The notes beneath the pieces were generated by a model. The model was given only the letters and a program-made list of their open reading frames with translations. It was not told the DNA's origin and made no database searches. The translations under genes and the position numbers were made by a program. This document shows positions 1-12,000 of a DNA stretch of 64,000 nt, one piece after another (position 1 is the stretch's first letter; every line of letters begins with the position of its first letter). Source of the DNA: Caecitellus pseudoparvulus (lineage: Eukaryota > Bigyra: Bicosoecida); the NCBI GenBank assembly GCA_965644315.1, contig CBFFRQ010000055.1, forward strand, positions 124,001 through 188,000. The letters run 5' to 3'.

Positions 1-1
1 G

Positions 2-3000
2 CAAACACTGCTTGCCGCCATCGAGCCGACACCACCAGCTCCACTTCGACTCCCCCCAGGCTCGCTTGTGAACTTATCCCAGGTGGTTCGCTTTCGAGAA
101 GAAACGGCAACCGCTTGCGCTCTACGCTTGGTACATTCAGCGGCAGGCCGCTTGTCCCTCCTGGGCCTTGTGAATGCGTCGACCGAGGCCAGCACTGAGA
201 TGGTGTTCGGAAGTGGGAACTTCTCTGATATTTTGGACACCATGCAGCCTCTTGGAGGTGGTCAGGGTGGCGTCCAGTTCATGTTTGGTGAAGTGAATGT
301 CACCGCCCCAGGTCCGCCGGGCAACGTTACTGTTGTGACCGAGTGGGCAGTGCCTGCTGACTTTCCTGCCGTTGCGAGTTCGGGCAGTGTGACAGCTTCC
401 GCATCCTTGGCATGCACAGAGGTGCTGGATACATCCTCCACGAGCTCTCTTGCTCTGGCTTTTGTGGAGCCTCGGTTGACACTTGCCCGTACATCTCCTG
501 GTGGAGCTGAGGTTCTGGCCTTACCTGGATCGGAGCTCTCACTTATGAGCGAAGTCCGGGCGACACCCGGGATTCAGCGCTCTGAAGCATTCAACATAAG
601 CCTGCTTGATGTGAATGCGAACCCGCGTGAGTACCAGCTGCGAGCCGTTGGCGTGAATGGCTTGGCAATGTGGAACTGCACAGGCGTGGATTGTGGCTTT
701 CGCACCGAAGGGACTGGCCCAGGGGGGTCCTTCGCCCCCTACTTTCTCACCATCGCCAATGATACAGAACCTGGTGAAGTGCACTTGCTCGAGTACGCCA
801 TCGTTTTGAACATAAGCCAAGAAAGCAACACCTTGGCGTTTGTCATGCTTGAGGCACACTATCAGTCCCTTCCAATGGAGCTGCATCCAGCTTCTCCCCT
901 CAGGTACTACACTGCCCAGCTGACCATTCCTATCCGGGCGTCATTGCCGTCAGCGGCGATCGAGGTCAACAACACTGTGTCGCAGGCGCCTTTTCGCCTG
1001 CAGGTCGGCGAGGTGATTAGGATGCGTGCTAGGGCAGCATTCGTCCCTGGTCGCATGCTCGCTGCTGAAGTTCGCCTGACGACGTCCCTTTCCGGTGTTT
1101 TACAAGCTCTGGACTTTGGGAATGTCACCCTTCTGTCACCCTTGCTTGTCGAGAGCAGCCTGGGCCCGCTCCCCACATCATGGGAGGCCGCGTCACTGGC
1201 GAGTGCTGGCACGACAGTCTTTTCTCTTGCTCTAGGCGATGTGCAAGCATTTGGAAATGCGTCTCATGTTGCTGAGCTTGAATTCGACGTCATGGCCCGC
1301 GTGTTGGACGTGCCGGCAGCAGCTGCTGGCTCACCTGTCTCCCTGAGCGCGAACATCGTTGCCGCTGCGATTCCAATCGGCACTGTTCGAGCATCTCAGG
1401 TTCACACATTTCAAGAACCAGTTCTTCAGCTTTCAGCAGCTGCCCCTGTTGGTTTGGAAGTTCAGGCTGGTTCGGAATTTGTACTCACTGGGCACATCCT
1501 GGCGGGGTCCGCCCCCCCTGACGGGCATGCGTGGCACGTGCATCTGCACGACGACACCGCGTCCCTAGATACCTATCGAATCATGAATGTGACCGTTGAT
1601 GGGGTCCTCACATGGCAGTATGACTCGATGAACACTAGTTCAGGAAGAGTTGCAGAAGGGGCAGGGCCCTCTGGTGCCTCTTCGCTCCTCACTGCCATCG
1701 CATACCTCGGCGCCGGGGACGAGGCAACAGTGCAGTACGCGGTTCGGGTACTGCCTCACTTTTTGGTTGGTGTTCCTTTCAGTATCGACCTCCGCCTTGA
1801 ATGGGACACTCACTTCAACGCATCTGCAGCGCGGCAACTTACATCCCACGTGTCGGTGCCAGTAGCTGCACTTCAACCAACAACCCACTTCACCTCCATT
1901 TTGAATGATGGGTTTGCTCCTCCATCCTTGCATGTGAGGGGATCAACCCTTTTCGTCAACTTCACTATGTTTTTCCCCAAGGGCAGGGTTCCAGGGCTGG
2001 TGTGCAGGCTCCGCGACTCGAACGATGCTGTTTCTTTTGTGCGTGTCGTGTCCGTGACTGCGTCCAGTGGGCTTTGGCTCATGGATGGCTCACTCTGGCA
2101 AACAGCCCATACAAGCAAGTCCACTGTTCTTGGGCAAGTTGGTGTGGATGTAAACCTTGGCGACACGAATAACACAGGGCTGTCACTTGAAACACAAGAG
2201 TTCATCTCGATTGCAGTGGAGGCATACGTGACAGACGCAAGCACGTTCTCTGCAGCACTCACTGCAGGTACTTTCACAGCCGAGTGGGAGTCCGGCGGCG
2301 GGTTTGCGCCACCAATAATTGCCACTCAAGGGATTGGGATCGCGGAACCGGTGCTGGCCATCACGTCTCTGATAAAATCGCCTGCTCCAGATGCCGAGGC
2401 AGGTGATGTCGTGCAGTTCACCCTCACGGTTGAAGTGCAGGCGTGCACCCTCTGTTCTGATGCATTTTCTGTTCAAGTTTTCGACAGAGGCCTTGCCCAG
2501 GGCTGGTACCATGTCAAGTCAGTTTCCCTCAATTCTGTCAGCACATTCACGGCTGGTCCACCGCCGAGTGGGGATGCTTTGGCTGGTTTTGGCCCTGGAG
2601 GAAGTCGGGAACCCATGCTGCTCCTGAACGTTTCCTCTATCTCGTCAGGGTCTGTTGTATCCATTGACTACTCGCTTGGTGTCGTCATGCAGGCGCAGCT
2701 GGGAGGCACCCTTTCACCACCACTGGAAGTACATTGGACCACCCATCCTTCACCGCAGCACGGAGGTTCACTGGATCGGTTGGTGTCCCAAGTCGCCCCC
2801 GTTCAGCCCTTGCAGAGCCTCAGTACGTCAGGGTTGTTTTTATCCGATGCTGCAACGCCACAGCCACAAGACGCCGCTGTAGGTGCTGAGGTGTTGGTCT
2901 CGGTGGCTGTGCAAGTGCCTCAAGGGTCCGCCAACGATTCCATCTTGCATGTTGACTTTGACGCGTCAAATGTCATGGCTTTTGTTGAAATGGTCAACAT

Positions 3001-6000
3001 CTCTGCTTCTGTTGGGGTCTTTTCTTCCCTCGGGCAGTGGGACACCCCTGCTTTCGCCCCCTCTCTCAAAGGGCCGGCAGGCACTGACGGGTGCTCAGTA
3101 GAGTTGGGGCACTTGAACAACACTCAACTGGATGCTGTGCTTCAGGAAATAGTCATTTGGCTTCGATTTGTGGTGCAGGAGTCGGCAGCTTCCGTGCACG
3201 GGGCCCAAGTCAATTCTGTTTTGTCTGTTGAGAGCACTTTAACCCCATTGGGTTCACAGGTCTTCAGCCTACCAGCTATGACTGTGGTCGAGCCTCAAGT
3301 CGTCTGCACAAGCATCCCCGCATCAAGCTTTAGTGCTGATTCTCAAGACGTCGTTGCGTGGAACTTGACTTGGAGCGCCTCCCAAAACCATGCATGGTGC
3401 CTGCAGCTCGACGATCCAGGGTTGGAGGCAGGATTTCACAGAGTTTTGGATGTGTGGCTTGACGGAGCACTGCAGTGGGAGGCGACAAACGCTTCATTTG
3501 GCTTAGCTCAAGCGAACACCGGCCCTGGAGGTTCAGCCAGCCCTACACGCTTGCTGCGCCCGCCTTGCACGGCAGGCCTCGTGCCTTCCCTCAACTCACA
3601 AGCAGACATCGGTTATGAAGTTCAGAGCACCATCCAATTTGCTTCGACTCACGCACCCAACTTTCGGGTGCACTGGTCGTCACACTTTGCACCTATCCGA
3701 GGAGCACAGGACGCACGTAACTACTCAGCCGTTTGCGCACCAGCGAGTTATACAGTTCCACAGCCTGTTGTTGATCTCGCAGCCACTACCGAAGGATTTG
3801 GAATATCCTCAGCTTCATTGGTGCCCGGTGAGCTCTTGTTTGTGAATGTGTCTGTCTCTGTTCCAGAAGGAACAGGCGTTCTGTCAGTGCTTGAGCTTGC
3901 TACAGCCATCACCCCTGCTGCTTCTGGCCAGGTCCTAAACTTAGTGAACTCAACTGTCGCAGCCTCCAGCCCTGCGTTAACTTCAAGCCTTATCGGTTCT
4001 AGCTGGGAGCTTTCTGCGTTGAGTGAGAGTGCTGATGCTTTCAATCAATTAAATGTTACCCTTGAGTGGGGAACACTTCTAAACCTGGCTGCTTCCAACC
4101 CAATTCCTGAGCTGCTTTTGGTGGAGTTTTGGCTCGCAGTGTCCAATGTGACAGCTCAGCAAGCAAGTGGACTGGACTTGTCGCCCACATTTTCCACGCT
4201 GCTGTCGCACAGCACAACTGGAACAAGCTTTTCCATCGCTGAGCCATCCGTTTCTGTCGTGAACACAGGCCCCGCTAGGTACAAAGTTGACGCGTTTGAC
4301 ACCTCCAACTTCACCGTCAGCGTCCAGGCAGCGGGCTGTTTGCACTGCAGCTCTGCCTTCGGCGTTCAGGTTCGCGACCGAAACTTGATGCTGGATCGCT
4401 ACATTATCCTAAACGTTTGGCTTGACGCTTTCCTGGTCTGGTCTGCAAACATTTCCGATCCCGATGCTGGTCGAGCCACGGCTGGAAAAGGCCCAGGGGG
4501 CAGCCAGGACCCCAGTGCTTTGCTGCCTTCTCCAATTGACAGAATTTCGCGTGGGGGGGCGAAGATCGTCACATACTCGACGATGCCTCGTGAGACTGCC
4601 ATTGGCGGGGCAGATTTGGAGTCTGACGTTGAATGCTCTTGGCTAAGTCATGACCTTGGAGAGGTTCAGGGACGACCAGCGATGGCCCACCCTCGAGCAT
4701 ATGGAGGTAGCATTGACATCCAGCCAGTTCTCGAAATTGCCGGGATCGTGGGATCCATGTCTGTGGAAGATTTCGGAGGCTCTGCAGCTCGTGTTCCAGT
4801 TGGTGAGGTAGTCAGCGTGCTGGTCAAGTTGATTGTCCCCGAGGGGAGTTTTCCTGATGGAGTGTTGAGGATTCAGGCTGCACCTGGGTTGCTTGTGTTT
4901 GACGAGGTCTTAAGCTTGCAAGGAACCCCACCAGCGACCATCTGGTCTTCAACAGGTAATTGGGGTGAGCCAGGTTTGCCGAGTGTATTGTATGACAGTC
5001 TTCACTCCAGTAATCTTTCCTTGGGAATCGGCAGTATCATCAACTCGGACAACGACAACACCCAGCAGGAGATGATAGAGCTTTGGCTGCTGTGCCATTC
5101 CAGTAACGCTTCCTTGAATACCGCTGGTCAAGAAGTTAGCCTTGCGACACTGGTCATTTCTAATGAGAACAATGTCACGGATGCCCCCATCTCGGGTGTG
5201 GTGACAACACTTGAACCTGTTGTCTCTGTTCAGTGTACTTCGTGTGGAGGGCATTCCGTCGACGCACACGACATTGTATATGTGGAGTATTCCATTACTG
5301 CAGCTGCTTGCCCTCTGTGTTCGTCAGCATACGCTGTGTCAATCATGGATTCAGACGCGTCCATGGGGCGCTACTTTGTACGTCAGGTGCTGGTCAACGG
5401 TTCCACGACATGGCAGTCAGACCCAATCCTTGCAAGCAGTGGGAATCTGTCCCTTGGCCTGGGGCCCTCCCAAGGTGTCACTCCAGGCAGCTTTGCTTTC
5501 GTCGATGAGGTGGCCGCAGGGACAACTGCGACGGTTGGCGTGTACCTGCAGTTGGGAGCGCGACTAGCGTTGAACTCAAACTTCACCCTGGAAGTTCAAG
5601 TTCAGTATGCAAGCGCAGTAAACTTGACATACGCCAGGTTTTACAATCAACCTGCCAGTCAGAATGCGCGTTTTCTGGCAAAGACGTCCTCCATACGTAT
5701 GGTGTCCAACATCAACCGTCCCAACTATGACAGCACAGTTGATGCCGAGGTCACACAAGGCCACGAGATCTGTTGGGCAATATCTTTGACCTTGTTTGAA
5801 GGAGTGCAGAGCCAAACCCAGCTGTCCTTTTCAATTAGTCCAACGCAGTTTGCGGTGCAGACTGCGACAATCATGCCCCTGAATTCCACCCTTTCCATGT
5901 CGGCGGGCAATCATGGCACCTTGCAAAGCCAGGCAGACGCCGCAGTACATTTTCAGCCCTTCGTTCTGGCGCTCGGGGACGTTTTCAATGGAGATGACGC

Positions 6001-9000
6001 CAACAATGTGACGGAAACTTTGGTCGTACAGCTGTGCGGCTTTGCGTTGAATGACTCTGTCAATGCTGCAGGTCTCCTCGCCCAAGCCGAGGCTTCTTTC
6101 ACAATCGGTGGCGAGTTGATTCAGTCAGACGCCACCACGCACCTCACTCGGTCTCCTACGGTATTCCTCGAAGCTGAAGCACTAGCTGCAATGTCAGGTC
6201 TTGCGGCTGGTAGTACGTTCCAAGTGAACATTCGACTGGAGGTTCCATCTACCCCAACTTCGAGTTCAGCTTTTGATTTGCAGCTGTTCGAGCCACTGTA
6301 TGCGACTGGACTTACCCGTATCTTGTCTGTGGTTGCGAATGGTACGACGTACTGGAGTTCATCAGGTCAGGGCACTGGTGTCGCTCAGAATGGCACTGGC
6401 CCAGGTCTGTCGGAGGAGCCAGGCTTGCTGTGGAACACGTCTTCACTGGTCAACGGAGATCATGTCAACTTGGTGCTTAACTTTGAGGTTCTCGGTGCAG
6501 CTCAAGCTGGAATGCTGAGAGCACTTGAGTTTAGACTCTGCTTTTCGTCCCTACCTCAAACGGTCAGAGCCTTGCACATGCAAGTTTCAAACGCAGACTT
6601 GAACATCTTGATCAAGTCCCATGCATTGTTAGGCACCATATCTCCTGCAGTATCGGTAGTTCATGGACAGCCTGTCCACGTGAGCACAGCCTTAACAGTG
6701 CCTCAAGGGTCGCAGCTTGATGTATCAGTAAGCTTGCAAGCGGTGTCCACTGGGTTCCTTTCATTTGAGCCTTGGATGTCGCTGGTAAACGTCACACAGA
6801 ACCCTCAGCAAGTGCAACTGCAACTATTAGGAACTTCAAACACAACTGGTGCGGTTACATTTGGGTCCGAAATTGTATGGGACGCACTCCGCGTGTTCAA
6901 CTTCGCCAACTCCAGTGACACTGACGAAGTCTTGCTCCTCAACTACTTAACAGGCCTGAACTCTTCCGCCCCACAAGCAGCTGGTGATCTCATCCAGATT
7001 CATAGGTCTTTTTCGTCCCTGGAAGACGCTGCCATCGCACCAAGTCAGATCTTGACGGTGTATGAGCCTGAGGTGGCGAGCGTGGCGTGGGGCGCGGCCG
7101 TGCACACAGTGGATGCTCACGACGTGCTGAACGTGAGTTTGGCGGTGGTGCCGGCAGGCGGCGCAGCCTCCTCGACGTTGTTTGATGTGGAGCTGTCTGA
7201 TCTGGACGTCTGCGATGGAGGGGCATCCAGCGGACTGTACAGGTACACACGTGCGTGGGCATTTGTGGGCGGCGTGGGGAGGGGTGTGGACGTAGCGGGG
7301 TGGTGTGGGGGTGGGGGTCCTGGGAGCACGCTGCAGGTGGTGGACGCTCTGGAGCAGGGTCAGGACCTGGACATCGTGCTGGAGGTGCAGGTGAATGCGA
7401 GTGTGTCTGCGGAGGAGTCACACAGCTTGAGGGGGCGGGTGGGGTGGTCCAGCTACCCTGCCACTTCCTTGGTGCCCGTTCTCGTGCCGAGAGTATATAC
7501 AATGGACACCTTGGTGGGTTTGGAGGTGCAGACGCGGCTGCTGGCGGTGGACAGCGTGACCAGGAGCGCGCAGGGCACGGCAGTGTCAGGCGATGCTGGT
7601 GCGGTGTCGTTTGGGTCTGTGGTGGAGGTGGAGGGGCGGGTGCTCGTGCCTGAGGGCATGCACACGGGCGTGAACGTGACGATTGCGTCAGTGGCCTCGA
7701 CGTGTACGTACTTGGATGCTGCGTCTGTGGTGGTTGTGGGGGGTGTCAGCTTGGTGCTGGGCACGCAGAGCGAGGTGTGGAGTCCATCTGCGGGTGCGGC
7801 CGATGCTGTGACGGTGCAGTTTGCCAGCGTGCACAGCACGGGTGTGAATGCGCCAGATGCATTCTTGACGGTGCGTGTCGACAGCGTGGTGCGGGATCTG
7901 CCTGGGTGTGGAGCTGGTGACACGTTGGAGTGGGAGGTGCGGGTGTGGAGCAGCGAGCAGAGCAGCGTGCAGGTGATGTTGGGGAGCAGCATGACGGTGT
8001 ATGAGCCTGAGGTGGCGAGCGTGGCGTGGGGCGCGGCCGTGCACACAGTGGATGCTCACGACGTGCTGAACGTGAGTTTGGCGGTGGTGCCGGCAGGCGG
8101 CGCAGCCTCCTCGACGTTGTTTGATGTGGAGCTGTCTGATCTGGACGTCTGCGATGGAGGGGCATCCAGCGGACTGTACAGGTACACACGTGCGTGGACA
8201 TTTGTGGGCGGCGTGGGGAGGGGTGTGGACGTAGCGGGGTGGTGTGGGGGTGGGGGTCCTGGGAGCACGCTGCAGGTGGTGGACGCTCTGGAGCAGGGTC
8301 AGGACCTGGACATCGTGCTGGAGGTGCAGGTGAATGCGAGTGTGTCTGCGGAGGAGTCACACAGCTTGAGGGGGCGGGTGGGGTGGTCCAGCTACCCTGC
8401 CACTGCACTGCAACACCCAGGCAGCTCGTCGACGTACGATGCTGACGCCTTGGTGGGTTTGGAGGTGCAGACGCGGCTGCTGGCGGTGGACAGCGTGACC
8501 AGGAGCGCGCAGGGCACGGCAGTGTCAGGCGATGCTGGTGCGGTGTCGTTTGGGTCTGTGGTGGAGGTGGAGGGGCGGGTGCTCGTGCCTGAGGGCATGC
8601 ACACGGGCGTGAACGTGACGATTGCGTCAGTGGCCTCGACGTGTACGTACTTGGATGCTGCGTCTGTGGTGGTTGTGGGGGGTGTCAGCTTGGTGCTGGG
8701 CACGCAGAGCGAGGTGTGGAGTCCATCTGCGGGTGCGGCCGATGCTGTGACGGTGCAGTTTGCCAGCGTGCACAGCACGGGTATGAATGCGCCAGATGCA
8801 TTCTTGACGGTGCGTGTCGACAGCGTGGTGCGGGATCTGCCTGGGTGTGGAGCTGGTGACACGTTGGAGTGGGAGGTGCGGGTGTGGAGCAGTGAGCAGA
8901 GCAGCGTGCAGGTGATGTTGGGGAGCAGCATGACGGTGTATGAGCCTGAGGTGGCGAGCGTGGCGTGGGGCGCGGCCGTGCACACAGTGGATGCTCACGA

Positions 9001-12000
9001 CGTGCTGAACGTGAGTTTGGCGGTGGTGCCGGCAGGCGGCGCAGCCTCCTCGACGTTGTTTGATGTGGAGCTGTCTGATCTGGACGTCTGCGATGGAGGG
9101 GCATCCAGCGGACTGTACATGTACACACGTGCGTGGACATTTGTGGGCGGCGTGGGGAGGGGTGTGGACGTAGCGGGGTGGTGTGGGGGTGGGGGTCCTG
9201 GGAGCACGCTGCAGGTGGTGGACGCTCTGGAGCAGGGTCAGGACCTGGACATCGTGCTGGAGGTGCAGGTGAATGCGAGTGTGTCTGCGGAGGAGTCACA
9301 CAGCTTGAGGGGGCGGGTGGGGTGGTCCAGCTACCCTGCCACTGCACTGCAACACCCAGGCAGCTCGTCGACGTACGATGCTGACGCCTTGGTGGGTTTG
9401 GAGGTGCAGACGCGGCTGCTGGCGGTGGACAGCGTGACCAGGAGCGCGCAGGGCACGGCAGTGTCAGGCGATGCTGGTGCGGTGTCGTTTGGGTCTGTGG
9501 TGGAGGTGGAGGGGCGGGTGCTCGTGCCTGAGGGCATGCACACAGGCGTGAACGTGACGATTGCGTCAGTGGCCTCGGCGTGTACGTACTTGGATGCTGC
9601 GTCTGTGGTGGTTGTGGGGGGTGTCAGCTTGGTGCTGGGCACGCAGAGCGAGGTGTGGAGTCCATCTGCGGGTGCGGCCGATGCTGTGACGGTGCAGTTT
9701 GCCAGCGTGCACAGCACGGGTATGAATGCGCCAGATGCATTCTTGACGGTGCGTGTCGACAGCGTGGTGCGGGATCTGCCTGGGTGTGGAGCTGGTGACA
9801 CGTTGGAGTGGGAGGTGCGGGTGTGGAGCAGCGAGCAGAGCAGCGTGCAGGTGATGTTGGGGAGCAACATGACGGTGTATGAGCCTGAGGTGGCGAGCGT
9901 GGCGTGGGGCGCGGCCGTGCACACAGTGGATGCTCACGACGTGCTGAACGTGAGTTTGGCGGTGGTGCCGGCAGGCGGCGCAGCCTCCTCGACGTTGTTT
10001 GATGTGGAGCTGTCTGATCTGGACGTCTGCGATGGAGGGGCATCCAGCGGACTGTACATGTACACACGTGCGTGGGCATTTGTGGGCGGCGTGGGGAGGG
10101 GTGTGGACGTAGCGGGGTGGTGTGGGGGTGGGGGTCCTGGGAGCACGCTGCAGGTGGTGGACGCTCTGGAGCAGGGTCAGGACCTGGACATCGTGCTGGA
10201 GGTGCAGGTGAATGCGAGTGTGTCTGCGGAGGAGTCACACAGCTTGAGGGGGCGGGTGGGGTGGTCCAGCTACCCTGCCACTGCACTGCAACACCCAGGC
10301 AGCTCGTCGACGTACGATGCTGACGCCTTGGTGGGTTTGGAGGTGCAGACGCGGCTGCTGGCGGTGGACAGCGTGACCAGGAGCGTGCAGGGCACGGCAG
10401 TGTCAGGCGATGCTGGTGCGGTGTCGTTTGGGTCTGTGGTGGAGGTGGAGGGGCGGGTGCTCGTGCCTGAGGGCATGCACACGGGCGTGAACGTGACGAT
10501 TGCGTCAGTGGCCTCGACGTGTACGTACTTGGATGCTGCGTCTGTGGTGGTTGTGGGGGGTGTCAGCTTGGTGCTGGGCACGCAGAGCGAGGTGTGGAGT
10601 CCATCTGCGGGTGCGGCCGATGCTGTGACGGTGCAGTTTGCCAGCGTGCACAGCACGGGTATGAATGCGCCAGATGCATTCTTGACGGTGCGTGTCGACA
10701 GCGTGGTGCGGGATCTGCCTGGGTGTGGAGCTGGTGACACGTTGGAGTGGGAGGTGCGGGTGTGGAGCAGTGAGCAGAGCAGCGTGCAGGTGATGTTGGG
10801 GAGCAGCATGACGGTGTATGAGCCTGAGGTGGCGAGCGTGGCGTGGGGCGCGGCCGTGCACACAGTGGATGCTCACGACGTGCTGAACGTGAGTTTGGCG
10901 GTGGTGCCGGCAGGCGGCGCAGCCTCCTCGACGTTGTTTGATGTGGAGCTGTCTGATCTGGACGTCTGCGATGGAGGGGCATCCAGCGGACTGTACAGGT
11001 ACACACGTGCGTGGACATTTGTGGGCGGCGTGGGGAGGGGTGTGGACGTAGCGGGGTGGTGTGGGGGTGGGGGTCCTGGGAGCACGCTGCAGGTGGTGGA
11101 CGCTCTGGAGCAGGGTCAGGACCTGGACATCGTGCTGGAGGTGCAGGTGAATGCGAGTGTGTCTGCGGAGGAGTCACACAGCTTGAGGGGGCGGGTGGGG
11201 TGGTCCAGCTACCCTGCCACTGCACTGCAACACCCAGGCAGCTCGTCGACGTACGATGCTGACGCCTTGGTGGGTTTGGAGGTGCAGACGCGGCTGCTGG
11301 CGGTGGACAGCGTGACCAGGAGCGCGCAGGGCACGGCAGTGTCAGGCGATGCTGGTGCGGTGTCGTTTGGGTCTGTGGTGGAGGTGGAGGGGCGGGTGCT
11401 CGTGCCTGAGGGCATGCACACGGGCGTGAACGTGACGATTGCGTCAGTGGCCTCGGCGTGTACGTACTTGGATGCTGCGTCTGTGGTGGTTGTGGGGGGT
11501 GTCAGCTTGGTGCTGGGCACGCAGAGCGAGGTGTGGAGTCCATCTGCGGGTGCGGCCGATGCTGTGACGGTGCAGTTTGCCAGCGTGCACAGCACGGGTG
11601 TGAATGCGCCAGATGCATTCTTGACGGTGCGTGTCGACAGCGTGGTGCGGGATCTGCCTGGGTGTGGAGCTGGTGACACGTTGGAGTGGGAGGTGCGGGT
11701 GTGGAGCAGCGAGCAGAGCAGCGTGCAGGTGATGTTGGGGAGCAGCATGACGGTGTATGAGCCTGAGGTGGCGAGCGTGGCGTGGGGCGCGGCCGTGCAC
11801 ACAGTGGATGCTCACGACGTGCTGAACGTGAGTTTGGCGGTGGTGCCGGCAGGCGGCGCAGCCTCCTCGACGTTGTTTGATGTGGAGCTGTCTGATCTGG
11901 ACGTCTGCGATGGAGGGGCATCCAGCGGACTGTACAGGTACACACGTGCGTGGGCATTTGTGGGCGGCGTGGGGAGGGGTGTGGACGTAGCGGGGTGGTG

